Assembly (NCBI GenBank): GCA_009776445.1
Contig: WRNV01000003.1
Coordinates: 28,341-68,740, forward strand
DNA from: Oscillospiraceae bacterium
Lineage (GTDB): Bacteria > Bacillota > Clostridia > Oscillospirales > Oscillospiraceae
Reading direction: 5' to 3'
DNA length: 40,400 nt
A model generated the notes under the pieces. It was not told the DNA's origin and did no database searches. It saw only the letters and a list, made by a program, of their open reading frames with translations. A program made the translations under genes and the position numbers. How positions within the stretch are numbered: position 1 is the stretch's first letter; each line of letters opens with the position of its first letter. This document shows, piece after piece, positions 1 through 7,780 of the stretch.

Positions 1-342
1 GATAGGAAAAAAGACGTGATAATAACAGGCGGCGAGAACATATATCCCGTGCAGATAGAGAATTTCCTTTCGGCCCACCCCGACATCAAGGACGTCGCTG
101 TCATCGGCCTGCCGGACAAGCGTCTGGGCGAAATATCAGCGGCGATAATCGAGATAAAGAAGGGGCATACATGCACTGAGGACAGCATAAATCAGTTTTG
201 CCACAGCCTACCGCGCTACAAGCGCCCGTTAAAACTAATTTTCGCTGATGTTCCGCGCAACGCTACGGGGAAAATAGAAAAACCGAAACTAAGGCGCATG
301 TACGGTGCGGATTCTATAGTAGATACTCAGAGCAAAGGATAA
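1..342 (+). CDS. Acyl-CoA ligase (AMP-binding superfamily), C-terminal end only
   Basis: This is the last 113 codons of a gene that begins upstream of the window; the frame is open from base 1, so the start is not here. The segment is the small C-terminal domain of ANL-superfamily adenylate-forming enzymes. It opens with KDVIITGGENIYP, the hinge/A8-type motif that swings between the adenylation and thioester steps, and has PRNATGKIEK near the end, which carries the A10 catalytic lysine. By family knowledge such enzymes activate a carboxylic acid with ATP and load it on CoA. The substrate cannot be read from this fragment. The neighbouring MFS carrier, iorAB and aryl-CoA ligase suggest an organic or aryl acid (inference). 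Confidence 0.85.
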   Translation, partial: DRKKDVIITGGENIYPVQIENFLSAHPDIKDVAVIGLPDKRLGEISAAIIEIKKGHTCTEDSINQFCHSLPRYKRPLKLIFADVPRNATGKIEKPKLRRMYGADSIVDTQSKG

Positions 343-455
343 CGCGGCGCAATGCGGTCTAGCCGCGTTTCCGGCGACGCTTGACGCCTCATCCGGCTAA
401 AATTTAACGTTGTATCATTAACCATATATAAATAAAGAAAGGAAAGGTCATAATT

Positions 456-1691
456 ATGGAAAACAATAAACTAGTACGTTGGCCCAAGCTTGTCATAGGA
501 GTAGTAATTCTGCTATTTGCCGGGATCATCTACGCGTGGTCCATAATAAAAGCGCCGTTTGTAAGCATGTGGGACAGCGGTCAGCTTGCGCTCAACTATA
601 CGCTCACGATAATATTCTTCTGCCTCGGCGGGTTTTTCTCAGGACTCATCTCAAAAAAGACTTCCGCGATGTTCCGACTGATAGTTAGCGCGGCGTTGCT
701 GTTCGCCGGGTTCTTTATCACGTCGTTTATAATCGGCGGTGGCGGTAGCATAGTGGTGTTATATCTCGCGTATGGCATACTTGCCGGTACAGGCATCGGG
801 TTTGCGTACAACACTGTTATATCGGCGACAAACGCGTGGTTCCCCGATAAAAAGGGATTGTGCTCCGGCATATTGCTGATGGGCTTCGGATTGAGTCTGT
901 TGGTAATAGGGAATTTGGCCGATGCTTTGGGCAAGGCGGCGTCAATCGGCTGGAAGACTACTTATATTATACTCGCGATTGCGATTGGCGTCATACTGCT
1001 CGCTGCAGCGTTTTTAGTAAAGCCGCCGCCGCAAGGAACTGTGTTCCCGGCTCCGAAAGCGTCAAAGAAGAAGCAAAAAAGCGAAGCTATCAAGGACTAT
1101 ACCGCGCTTGAGATGATAAAGCGCCCGTCGTTTATTCTGGCGTTCATATTCATCACGTTGGTAGCTGCATCCGGTAGCGCGGCGCTCGGCGTAGCTAAAG
1201 ACATAATAATCGACGTCGGCGCTAAGGAAAGCTTCGCTGTAATGGCGGTAGGGTTGCTCGGCATATTCAACGGCCTTGGGAGGCTTACGTCCGGATGGCT
1301 GTTCGACAACCTTGGCATAAGAAAAACACAATTTATTAGCTCCGCTGTCTCGATCCTCGCGCCGCTCACAGTTGTGCTGGCTCTATCGATCAGCGGTCAG
1401 CAGGTAAGTACGCTTTCAATGATCGTTGGGATAATCGGCGTTTGCCTTTGCGTTTTTTCATACGGCTTCGCGCCGACTACAGGCAGCGTGTTCGCAGCTG
1501 AGTTCTATGGACCGAAGAATTTCCCGCTCAATTTCAGCATTTTGAACCTGATCCTCATCCCTGCGCCGTTCGCAGCGACACTTGCGGGAAGCATCAAGGC
1601 GGCGACAGGCGAATTCAGAACGGCGTTCATTATATTAGCGGCGGGCGCCGCAGTTGGTTTCCTTGTAAACCTAGGGATTAAAAAGCCGTAA
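456..1691 (+). CDS. MFS transporter, OFA (oxalate/formate antiporter-like) family
   Basis: A 411-residue integral membrane protein with about twelve hydrophobic segments and a positively charged central loop near residues 196-215 (many Lys) separating two six-helix halves, as expected for the major facilitator superfamily. The N-terminal stretch with GIIYAWSIIKAPF is characteristic of the OFA subfamily, and GLGRLTSGWLFDNLGIRK resembles the MFS motif-A loop of the second half. A strong ribosome site (AAAGAAAGGAAAGG) precedes the ATG. OFA members exchange small carboxylates, but many are of unknown substrate. Its position between an acyl-CoA ligase and the indolepyruvate oxidoreductase genes suggests uptake or export of an organic acid handled by these enzymes (inference). 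Confidence 0.85.
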   Translation: MENNKLVRWPKLVIGVVILLFAGIIYAWSIIKAPFVSMWDSGQLALNYTLTIIFFCLGGFFSGLISKKTSAMFRLIVSAALLFAGFFITSFIIGGGGSIVVLYLAYGILAGTGIGFAYNTVISATNAWFPDKKGLCSGILLMGFGLSLLVIGNLADALGKAASIGWKTTYIILAIAIGVILLAAAFLVKPPPQGTVFPAPKASKKKQKSEAIKDYTALEMIKRPSFILAFIFITLVAASGSAALGVAKDIIIDVGAKESFAVMAVGLLGIFNGLGRLTSGWLFDNLGIRKTQFISSAVSILAPLTVVLALSISGQQVSTLSMIVGIIGVCLCVFSYGFAPTTGSVFAAEFYGPKNFPLNFSILNLILIPAPFAATLAGSIKAATGEFRTAFIILAAGAAVGFLVNLGIKKP

Positions 1692-1732
1692 ATTAACTTC
1701 TTGAATGTCACCTTTACACAAAAAAACTTGAA

Positions 1733-1762
1733 TTGACAGGTCAAATATCGGTGTGTTAAAAT
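1733..1762 (+). promoter_or_regulatory. Sigma-A-type promoter of the iorAB genes
   Basis: TTGACA at 1733-1738 and TAAAAT at 1757-1762 are separated by 18 bp. The -35 hexamer lies inside a short inverted repeat, TTGAC-AG-GTCAA (1733-1744), a possible operator. Transcription would start near 1769, giving a leader of about 75 nt that contains the hairpin at 1784-1812. Confidence 0.6.
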
Positions 1763-1783
1763 GCGGGATATAAGTAAAGAACG

Positions 1784-1812
1784 TAACGTGGGCGGAATCT
1801 GCGCCCACGTTA
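1784..1812 (+). promoter_or_regulatory. Perfect 11-bp hairpin in the iorA leader
   Basis: TAACGTGGGCG (1784-1794) pairs perfectly with CGCCCACGTTA (1802-1812) across a 7-nt loop. It is not followed by a run of T, so it is not a standard intrinsic terminator, and it ends about 30 nt before the iorA start. It may stabilise the mRNA, bind a regulator as DNA, or be a remnant terminator for the upstream gene. The function is unknown. Confidence 0.45.
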
Positions 1813-1842
1813 TCAACTCAAATTGAATGTGGGGATACTTCA

Positions 1843-3573
1843 GTGAAAACATTAATGCTAGGAAACGCGGCTGTCGCCCGAGGCCTCTATGAGGCGGGGT
1901 GCCAAGTCGCGTCAAGTTATCCGGGGACGCCCAGTACAGAGATTACGCAAAGCATATCGGAATACGATGAAATCTACTCTGAATGGGCGACCAACGAAAA
2001 AGTGGCTATGGAGGTAGCCTTTGGCGCGTCGCTTGCCGGAAAACGGAGTTTCACAGGAATGAAACACGTTGGCTTGAATGTCGCTGCCGACCCGCTGTTT
2101 ACCCTTTCATATACCGGCGTCAACGCGGGGATGGTCATAGCTGTCGCCGACGACCCGGGCATGCACTCGTCGCAGAACGAACAGGACTCTCGCCATTACG
2201 CAAGGGCGGCTAAGCTCCCAATGCTTGAGCCGGCTGACTCGTCAGAGTGCTTGCAGTTCGCGAAGATCGCGTACGAACTGTCTGAAAAATACGACACGCC
2301 TGTACTGATACGTATGTGTACGCGCATAGCTCACTCACAGAGCATCGTCGAGTTGTCCGAACGCAAAGAGCAACCGACCAAAGAATACGTGAAGAATGCG
2401 CCGAAATATGTTATGATGCCGGGATTTGCCAGAGCGCGCCATCCGATACTGGAGAGCAGGATGCGCGATTTGGTGGATATGGCGGAGGAGACGCCGCTCA
2501 ACCGCGTCGAAATGGGCGGAACCGAAATTGGCGTCGTTACATCCGGCACGGCGTACCAATACGTAAAAGAAGCTTTTGGAGACAGCGTGAGCGTACTTAA
2601 GCTGGGTATGGTACACCCGCTGCCGGAAAAACTCATTATTGATTTCGCGTCGAAAGTCAAAAAACTTGTCGTAGTCGAGGAACTAGACAGCATCATAGAA
2701 GATCACTGTAAAAAGATTGGTCTTGCGGTCACGGGTAAGGATATTTTCCCGCTTGAGGGGGAGTTTTCGCAAAACCTCGTGGCTGAAAAGCTGGGTGCGC
2801 CGGACATACAAAAGCCACAGCTCGAAGAAGCGGTGCCACAACGTCCGCCCGTAATGTGCGCGGGCTGCTCGCACAGGGGTTTGTTCTATACACTTTCAAA
2901 GCTAAAGGCAACTGTGCTTGGAGATATCGGCTGCTACACGCTAGGTTCGACCCCGCCGCTTTCGGCGATGGACTCGACAATATGCATGGGTGCATCCATA
3001 TCCAGTTTGCACGGATTTGCGCGCGCGGGCGGCAAAAACTGCGTCTGTGTCGTCGGCGACTCGACTTTTATCCACATGGGCGTAGGCGGCCTGATCGATA
3101 TCGCGTATAACGGATCGGATTCGACGGTCATAATATTGGATAATTCGACGACCGGGATGACCGGTCACCAGGACAACCCAACGACAGGCTATAATATCAA
3201 GGGCGAGCCTGCCGGAAAGATAGACCTTGAAGCACTGTGCGAGGCGATTGGTATAAAACGCGTTCGGGTAGTCGACCCGTACGACCTCAAAGCGTGTGAA
3301 GAAGCCGTGAAAGAAGAAATGGCGGCGTCCGGGCCGTCGGTTATCATCGCCAGGAGACCTTGCGCACTTCTGAAAACAACAAAAACAAAGCCGCCGCTGA
3401 CGGTGGACAAGGAAAAATGCACTGGATGTAAAATCTGTATGAGACTTGGTTGTCCAGCGATCAGCATAAAAGACAAAAAGGCTGACATAAATCAGACGCT
3501 GTGCGTCGGATGCGATTTATGCTCGCAACTGTGCAAATTCGGCGCGTTTGTAAAAACCGCGAGAGAGGGGTAA
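1843..3573 (+). CDS. iorA: Indolepyruvate:ferredoxin oxidoreductase, alpha subunit
   Basis: A 576-residue cytosolic thiamine-diphosphate/iron-sulfur enzyme subunit, close to the usual IorA length. By family knowledge it oxidatively decarboxylates aryl pyruvates (indolepyruvate, phenylpyruvate, hydroxyphenylpyruvate) to aryl-acetyl-CoA and reduces ferredoxin. The N-terminal pyrimidine-binding half contains SSYPGTPSTEI, the central part CAGCSHRGLFYTL, and the TPP-binding region VVGDSTFIHMG followed by TTGMTGHQDNP. The C-terminus has two [4Fe-4S] ferredoxin motifs, CTGCKIC...CP and CVGCDLCSQLC (about residues 527-568). The start is GTG at 1843, giving MKTLMLGNAAVARGL, with a GGGG element about 9 nt upstream. 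iorB follows after 3 nt, so the two subunits are almost certainly co-translated. Confidence 0.95.
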   Translation: MKTLMLGNAAVARGLYEAGCQVASSYPGTPSTEITQSISEYDEIYSEWATNEKVAMEVAFGASLAGKRSFTGMKHVGLNVAADPLFTLSYTGVNAGMVIAVADDPGMHSSQNEQDSRHYARAAKLPMLEPADSSECLQFAKIAYELSEKYDTPVLIRMCTRIAHSQSIVELSERKEQPTKEYVKNAPKYVMMPGFARARHPILESRMRDLVDMAEETPLNRVEMGGTEIGVVTSGTAYQYVKEAFGDSVSVLKLGMVHPLPEKLIIDFASKVKKLVVVEELDSIIEDHCKKIGLAVTGKDIFPLEGEFSQNLVAEKLGAPDIQKPQLEEAVPQRPPVMCAGCSHRGLFYTLSKLKATVLGDIGCYTLGSTPPLSAMDSTICMGASISSLHGFARAGGKNCVCVVGDSTFIHMGVGGLIDIAYNGSDSTVIILDNSTTGMTGHQDNPTTGYNIKGEPAGKIDLEALCEAIGIKRVRVVDPYDLKACEEAVKEEMAASGPSVIIARRPCALLKTTKTKPPLTVDKEKCTGCKICMRLGCPAISIKDKKADINQTLCVGCDLCSQLCKFGAFVKTAREG

Positions 3574-3576
3574 GGC

Positions 3577-4149
3577 ATGAAAACTCGTAATATTATGATC
3601 GTCGGGGTCGGCGGGCAGGGGAGTCTGCTTGCCAGCAAACTGGTTGGTAACGTCCTGCTCAACGAGGGCTACGACGCTAAAGTCTCCGAAGTCCACGGTA
3701 TGAGCCAGCGAGGAGGCGCTGTCGTCACTTATGTCCGCTATGGCGACAAGGTCTATTCGCCGATTGTTGACGAAGGACAGGCGGATATCATAGTATCGTT
3801 CGAACTGCTCGAAGCCGCGCGTTGGCTGAGCCACCTCGCACCAAACGGACAGATAGTGACCAATACCCAGCAGATCGACCCAATACCTGTTATTACAGGA
3901 GCCGTCACATACCCTGAAAATCTTGTGGAAAAAATGAAAAGCGCGGGAGCGAAGGTAGATGCTTTCGACGCGCTCACCCTTGCTGATGAGGCGGGGTCGT
4001 CTAAGTCAGTCAACATTGTCATGATGGGTAGGCTATCGAAGTACTTTCCATTTCCAAAAGAAACGTGGATGAAGGCGCTGGAGGAAACAGTACCGCCTAA
4101 GTACCTGGAGCTTAACCGTCGCGCCTTCGAAGCAGGCTTAGGCAATTAA
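3577..4149 (+). CDS. iorB: Indolepyruvate:ferredoxin oxidoreductase, beta subunit
   Basis: A 190-residue protein of the pyruvate:ferredoxin oxidoreductase gamma-domain family, the partner of IorA. The N-terminus IMIVGVGGQGSLLASKL is the glycine-rich CoA/nucleotide-type loop of this domain, followed by EVHGMSQRGGAVVTYVRYG, a family signature. The start codon lies 3 nt after the iorA stop, with GAGAGGGG within the end of iorA serving as ribosome site. The stop codon lies within a run of heptamer repeats (4144-4192). Together with the downstream aryl-acetate CoA ligase it suggests interconversion of aryl pyruvates, aryl-acetyl-CoA and aryl acetates in amino acid fermentation or, in reverse, aromatic amino acid synthesis from aryl acetates. 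Confidence 0.95.
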   Translation: MKTRNIMIVGVGGQGSLLASKLVGNVLLNEGYDAKVSEVHGMSQRGGAVVTYVRYGDKVYSPIVDEGQADIIVSFELLEAARWLSHLAPNGQIVTNTQQIDPIPVITGAVTYPENLVEKMKSAGAKVDAFDALTLADEAGSSKSVNIVMMGRLSKYFPFPKETWMKALEETVPPKYLELNRRAFEAGLGN

Positions 4150-4192
4150 CAATTAACAGTTAACAGTTAACAATTAGCATTAGACAATTAAT
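4144..4192. repeat. Seven tandem degenerate heptamers
   Basis: Seven consecutive 7-bp units run from 4144: AATTAAC twice, AGTTAAC twice, AATTAGC, ATTAGAC and AATTAAT. The array covers the iorB stop codon and ends just before the ribosome site of the next gene. Units are 7 bp and adjoin without spacers, so this is a microsatellite-like array, not a CRISPR. Confidence 0.7.
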
Positions 4193-4209
4193 AGAAAGGA
4201 TAACCATAA

Positions 4210-5508
4210 GTGCGGAATTATTATCAACCAGAAATTGAACAGATGCCCCGGGAGGACATGATCAAGCTGCAAAACCAGCGACTTTCCAGCCAAGTTAGGC
4301 GTGTGTATAAGAATGTGCCGTACTATAGAAATCTGATGGATCAAAAAGGCGTGACGCCGAACGATATCGAGACCATCGCCGATTTGAGTAAGCTCCCGTT
4401 CCTGACAAAAGATGATTTGCGGGAAGCTTACCCATACGGGATGCTGGCGGTCCCGCTCGAAGACGCTGTGCGTATACAGTCGACGAGCGGCACGACCGGC
4501 AGGCGCGTGGTAGCTTTTTATACGCAGCACGATATAGACCTGTGGGAGGATTGTTGCGCTAGAGCGATTGTTGCGGCGGGCGGCACAAAACAAGACGTCG
4601 TCCAGGTGGCGTACGGGTACGGCTTGTTCACAGGTGGACCGGGACTCAATGGCGGATCCCATAAGCTAGGGAGCCTTACGCTGCCGATGTCGTCCGGTTT
4701 TACGGACAGGCAGTTACAGTTTATGAGCGACCTGGAAGCGACGATCCTGTGTTGTACGCCTTCGTACGCGGAATTCCTTGCGGAGACGATAGAGGAGTCG
4801 GGACTGCGGGACAAGATAAAGCTCAAAGCCGGGATTTTCGGCGCCGAAGCGTGGAGCGGGGAAATGCGCGCACGCCTTGAGAAAAAGCTTGGCATAAAGG
4901 CATACGACATCTACGGGCTGACTGAGATCACCGGCCCTGGCGTGTCGTTCGAGTGTTCTGAGCAGACGGGTATGCACATAAACGAGGATCATTTTATAGC
5001 GGAAGTCATAGACCCAAACACTGGTGAGGTTTTAAAAGATGGAGAAAAAGGGGAGATCGTCTTTACGTGTATCACAAAACAGGCGTTCCCGCTCATCCGC
5101 TATAGGACACGTGACATTTGCGTATTGAGTCGAAGCGAGTGCTCATGTGGTAGGACGCTTGTTAAAATGTCACGCTTAATGGGGCGTAGCGACGACATGC
5201 TCATCATCAGAGGGGTGAATGTTTTCCCGTCGCAGATAGAAACAGTATTGATCGAATATGGGCTGTCGGCAAATTACCAACTTGTCATAGACAGGGTCAA
5301 GCATGCCGATACCCTCGAGGTTCGCGTAGAGTTGACGCCTGAAATGTTCTCCGATATGGTGAAGGGCGTCGAAGGCCGCGAGAGGGAACTGCGCGAGAAG
5401 CTAAAGAACATGCTTGGCATATCGGCGAAAGTTACGCTCGTCGCGCCTAAGTCGATAGCGCGAAGTGAAGGCAAAGCTGTCCGGATTATAGATAACCGGA
5501 AGATATAA
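4210..5508 (+). CDS. paaK: Phenylacetate-CoA ligase family protein
   Basis: A 432-residue adenylate-forming enzyme of the PaaK type, about the usual length. Visible motifs are the P-loop-like STSGTTGRRVVAFYT (about residues 93-107), YGYGLFTGGPG, the AYDIYGLTEITGPGVSFEC region and, at the C-terminal hinge, GRSDDMLIIRGVNVFPSQIE. By family knowledge it makes aryl-acetyl-CoA from an aryl acetate, ATP and CoA. The GTG start at 4210 is preceded by AGAAAGGA at a good distance. The pairing with iorAB is recurrent in anaerobes. The real substrate (phenylacetate, indoleacetate or hydroxyphenylacetate) cannot be told from sequence, and in fermentation the pathway may run toward the free acid. Confidence 0.9.
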   Translation: MRNYYQPEIEQMPREDMIKLQNQRLSSQVRRVYKNVPYYRNLMDQKGVTPNDIETIADLSKLPFLTKDDLREAYPYGMLAVPLEDAVRIQSTSGTTGRRVVAFYTQHDIDLWEDCCARAIVAAGGTKQDVVQVAYGYGLFTGGPGLNGGSHKLGSLTLPMSSGFTDRQLQFMSDLEATILCCTPSYAEFLAETIEESGLRDKIKLKAGIFGAEAWSGEMRARLEKKLGIKAYDIYGLTEITGPGVSFECSEQTGMHINEDHFIAEVIDPNTGEVLKDGEKGEIVFTCITKQAFPLIRYRTRDICVLSRSECSCGRTLVKMSRLMGRSDDMLIIRGVNVFPSQIETVLIEYGLSANYQLVIDRVKHADTLEVRVELTPEMFSDMVKGVEGRERELREKLKNMLGISAKVTLVAPKSIARSEGKAVRIIDNRKI

Positions 5509-5583
5509 CGCTATAAAGCGATGGACAAAAAAAGACGCGCAGGAATAAGGTTTACAAGATTACTGCCAGGTTGCGAAAAGACA

Positions 5584-5726
5584 GTAACTGTTCAGAGGGT
5601 GTCCAAAAACTCGCAATAGTTACAGGCTCCGCACACAAGTTTTGGACAATCATACAAGTTTTCAACGCTGTACCAGTGCGTTGCCTGTAACTAACCTGTG
5701 TTTTTGGATGCCAACTGAACAGTAAC
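5584..5726 (+). mobile_element. MITE-like palindromic element, copy 1 (143 bp)
   Basis: This copy is bounded by CTGTTCAG (5588-5595) and CTGAACAG (5715-5722), each with four further bases that nearly match (GTAA / TAAC). Inside it, paired segments TCCAAAAAC / GTTTTTGGA, GTTACAGGC / GCCTGTAAC and CGCAC / GTGCG fold the whole element into one long interrupted hairpin. Flanking octamers AAAAGACA and AAATAAAG are not convincingly identical, so no clear target duplication remains. It is in the same orientation as the copy at 30180 and lies between paaK and the ACT gene. No protein is encoded. Confidence 0.8.
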
Positions 5727-5779
5727 AAATAAAGGCGAGATGTGAAGTTTATTTCTGCGCGGTGGTTAAAGGAAAAAAT

Positions 5780-5814
5780 AAGCGCAACAAGCTTGATTGC
5801 CGTTTTGCGCTTTT
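5780..5814 (+). terminator. Weak hairpin with short T run upstream of the ACT gene
   Basis: AAGCGCAA (5780-5787) pairs with TTGCGCTT (5805-5812) around a 17-nt loop, ending in four T residues. It sits just before the ribosome site of the ACT-domain gene, so it could be a leaky terminator or attenuator. The large loop and short T tract make it weak. Confidence 0.3.
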
Positions 5815-5838
5815 CAGAGAAAGGATTGGCTACATTTC

Positions 5839-6270
5839 ATGACTATTGAGCAATTATCTATATTTTTGGAAAACAAACCCGGCAAACTGGTCGAGGCGCT
5901 GGAGACGCTGCGCGAAGCCAAAATCGACTTGCGCGCCTTGTCGCTGGCTGATACGGCTGATTTTGGGATTTTGAGGGTGATTGTGGATAAGCCGGGCAAA
6001 GCGCTGGAAGTATTGCAGGAAGAAGGATATCTCGTGAGGTCGAGCGAAGTGCTGCCTATCGCAGTCAGCGACAAGCCAGGCGGGCTTTCCAGTGTCCTGC
6101 GGATTCTGGCGGATGCCGGCGCCGACGTAGAATACGCGTACGCTTTCGTAGCGCACAGCCATGATATGGCGTATGTCATAATTCGTGTAAACGATAACGC
6201 CGTCGCCGAAAAGGCGCTGAAGGACAATGGCATACAGTTGCTCTCACCAGAGCGGGTGTACGGGATGTGA
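5839..6270 (+). CDS. Tandem ACT-domain protein
   Basis: A 143-residue protein made of two ACT domains. The first begins MTIEQLSIFLENKPGKLVEA and the second, around residue 70, reads PIAVSDKPGGLSSVLRILAD; the repeated KPG(K/G)L turn is the usual ligand-binding loop. No catalytic domain is attached. By family knowledge stand-alone double-ACT proteins bind amino acids and act as sensors. They often sit next to paaK/iorAB genes, so an aromatic amino acid ligand is a reasonable guess. An ATG 14 codons upstream exists, but the one at 5839 gives the canonical ACT start and follows AGAGAAAGGA. A MITE copy separates it from paaK, so co-transcription is uncertain. Confidence 0.85.
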   Translation: MTIEQLSIFLENKPGKLVEALETLREAKIDLRALSLADTADFGILRVIVDKPGKALEVLQEEGYLVRSSEVLPIAVSDKPGGLSSVLRILADAGADVEYAYAFVAHSHDMAYVIIRVNDNAVAEKALKDNGIQLLSPERVYGM

Positions 6271-6290
6271 ATGGGAGCATAAGCGTCATC

Positions 6291-6950
6291 TCACTTCGAT
6301 GTACCCCCTATCGTTTCTCTTTCCAATAAATCCTCTACCTCGCAGCCTAAAGCGCGGGAGATTTTTGCCAGAGTAATTGCATGCGCTTTATTGATATCCT
6401 TATTACGTTGCTCATACATCTGGATTGAACGCAAAGATACCTCTGCTTGAGCTGCCAGCTGCGACTGTGACAATCCAGAAACTTCACGGATGCGTTTTAA
6501 GTTTGTCAACGGGCATTCGCGGAAGTATATTTCGTCCGCAACAGCATAAAACTTCGTAATATCCGCCTCGTGCAAGGCAGGGTACAAAGCTACGATATTG
6601 TTGAACGGCAGGACACGTAAAATTGAAGAGAAACTCTGCGCGGTATACCATTGATATTGCGCCAACGCCCATCCAGCCCAAAATTCAGCAGTTCGGTAGT
6701 CAAGCTGCGCGGGTTTGGCGGCCGGCGGTCGTCCGGTAACGATACGGATGGCTTGCGTTGCTGTATCGATGCCGCTCATACCGGCAATCACTTTTGGATT
6801 GCCACGTTCAAATTGCTGTGCCAAACCGGATGAAACAAACATACTTAAATATTGGTCGCCGTCAAGTTCACAATCATTTACGGCGTAATCCATCATATTT
6901 CCAAATTTATTCACTGCATTATTCAGGTATGCCTCCATGTAAGCGCGCAT
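6291..6950 (-). CDS. XRE-family HTH regulator, probable antitoxin partner of the DUF3990 gene
   Basis: A 219-residue protein with a C-terminal helix-turn-helix of the XRE/HTH_3 type (about residues 152-210: LTNLKRIREVSGLSQSQLAA, then SLRSIQMYEQ). The N-terminal 145 residues, with MMDYAVNDCELDGDQYL and FWAGWALAQYQWYT, form a separate uncharacterised domain; I recall the same arrangement beside DUF3990 genes in other gut Clostridia. Its 5' end overlaps the 3' end of the DUF3990 gene by 32 nt, which implies translational coupling and a joint function, most simply antitoxin plus autorepressor. The start could also be the ATG at residue 5. Antitoxin activity is inferred, not shown. Confidence 0.7.
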   Translation of the reverse strand: MRAYMEAYLNNAVNKFGNMMDYAVNDCELDGDQYLSMFVSSGLAQQFERGNPKVIAGMSGIDTATQAIRIVTGRPPAAKPAQLDYRTAEFWAGWALAQYQWYTAQSFSSILRVLPFNNIVALYPALHEADITKFYAVADEIYFRECPLTNLKRIREVSGLSQSQLAAQAEVSLRSIQMYEQRNKDINKAHAITLAKISRALGCEVEDLLERETIGGTSK

Positions 6951-7620
6951 CGCCTTGCTTCATCTCCTCCCTGAGAATATCTAGCATAAATATATCATCC
7001 CGCAACTGGATTGTTCTACGCTCCCGTTTTAAATATTGTTCACGCGCTTGTCTATCGCGTTTTTGCCTTTTTGCGAAATATATTTCGCCATCAGCCGGTT
7101 CGTTTCGGATAAACTGTATTGAATTAAAAGATTTTTTGCTCTTTAGCATAAACTGTTTTCCCAACGAACCCAACGCCATAGCGCGATTAAGCTGGCGCAG
7201 TGAAATCGTATTGCTTAAAAAGTCCATAGCAAAAGTAAAATAGGAGTCATCGGCGCGATAACCTCTTATTGCATCAAACGCGCCGGTATCCGGCAGAAAA
7301 TATTCGGTCAGATAATCCTTTGCTTCGGCTGCTATCTGACTTGTAATATCGAACGCGCGATTATTCACTAATATTGCCAGCCAGTCGAGGATACCGTATT
7401 GCGGATCGGTCAACTCTAATACGGAGAGGCCAAAAATATCCAGCGAATAGATATTGGCAAATCCGCCTATTCGGCTTCCACAGGCCCATTCCTTCGCCAA
7501 TTCCAAATCTTCCGAACAATAAAAACCAAGACCGTAATCATTGCGCGCGTTTCCTTTTCCGTATTCCGGCCTTTCTATGATTTTTGTCGAGCCGTGATAA
7601 AGAGTAATTATTTCAGACAT
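6919..7620 (-). CDS. DUF3990 domain protein, possible ADP-ribosyltransferase-like toxin
   Basis: A 233-residue protein starting MSEIITLYHGSTKIIERPEY with GLGFYCSEDLELAKEWA soon after, the signature of DUF3990. As I recall, this family is placed in the ADP-ribosyltransferase clan; the YHGS segment would be the NAD-binding His/Gly strand and GLGFYCS the following one. The C-terminal part (RQKRDRQAREQYLKRERRTI) is strongly basic, as in nucleic-acid-binding tails. No signal peptide or membrane segment is seen. It is the first gene of a two-gene unit with the XRE regulator and diverges from the HipA-like gene across a palindrome. A toxin role is inferred from context and clan, and the catalytic Glu is not identified with certainty. 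Confidence 0.65.
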   Translation of the reverse strand: MSEIITLYHGSTKIIERPEYGKGNARNDYGLGFYCSEDLELAKEWACGSRIGGFANIYSLDIFGLSVLELTDPQYGILDWLAILVNNRAFDITSQIAAEAKDYLTEYFLPDTGAFDAIRGYRADDSYFTFAMDFLSNTISLRQLNRAMALGSLGKQFMLKSKKSFNSIQFIRNEPADGEIYFAKRQKRDRQAREQYLKRERRTIQLRDDIFMLDILREEMKQGDARLHGGIPE

Positions 7621-7644
7621 TTAGTATTCCCTCGTTTCACAACT

Positions 7645-7668
7645 ATTATATCACCATGGTGATATAAT
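7645..7668. promoter_or_regulatory. 24-bp perfect palindrome, candidate shared operator
   Basis: The palindrome is centred on CCATGG at 7654-7659. Twelve bases on each side are exact complements (left half ATTATATCACCA). It lies in the 46-bp gap between the divergent DUF3990 gene and the longest open frame of the HipA-like gene. A site of this symmetry and size is typical for an XRE dimer, so the regulator encoded at 6291-6950 is the obvious candidate ligand (inference). It overlaps the furthest upstream ATG of the hipA-like frame, which argues that translation begins downstream. Confidence 0.65.
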
Positions 7669-7780
7669 GTCAACGATAAATGAACGGTATACGTTGATTG
7701 TTTCCGCCCTATGTGATACGATACCGTACAATGTGAATAAAAGGTGGCGGAGACAGCGTCAAACGGGGAGGGGCATCAGC

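Noticed and set aside
341..369. Hairpin AACGCGGC / GCCGCGTT after the first gene as an intrinsic terminator
   Set aside because: The loop is 13 nt and no T run follows, so it is too weak to call as a terminator.
370..400. Resemblance of the CCGG/GCC-rich stretch to an enterobacterial REP element
   Set aside because: Only one occurrence is seen in the window, and the organism is clearly not an enterobacterium; the likeness is short and probably accidental.
4144..4192. CRISPR-like array
   Set aside because: Units are 7 bp, contiguous and without spacers, and no cas gene is present.
5584..5726. The palindromic repeat as a riboswitch or structured leader RNA
   Set aside because: Copies occur in both orientations, between genes of unrelated function and at gene 3' ends, with flanking octamer duplications, which fits mobile DNA better than a leader RNA.
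6291..7620. DUF3990/XRE pair as a dedicated anti-phage defence system
   Set aside because: Only the toxin-antitoxin-like arrangement is visible; there are no neighbouring defence genes, integrase or att sites to support a specific defence claim.
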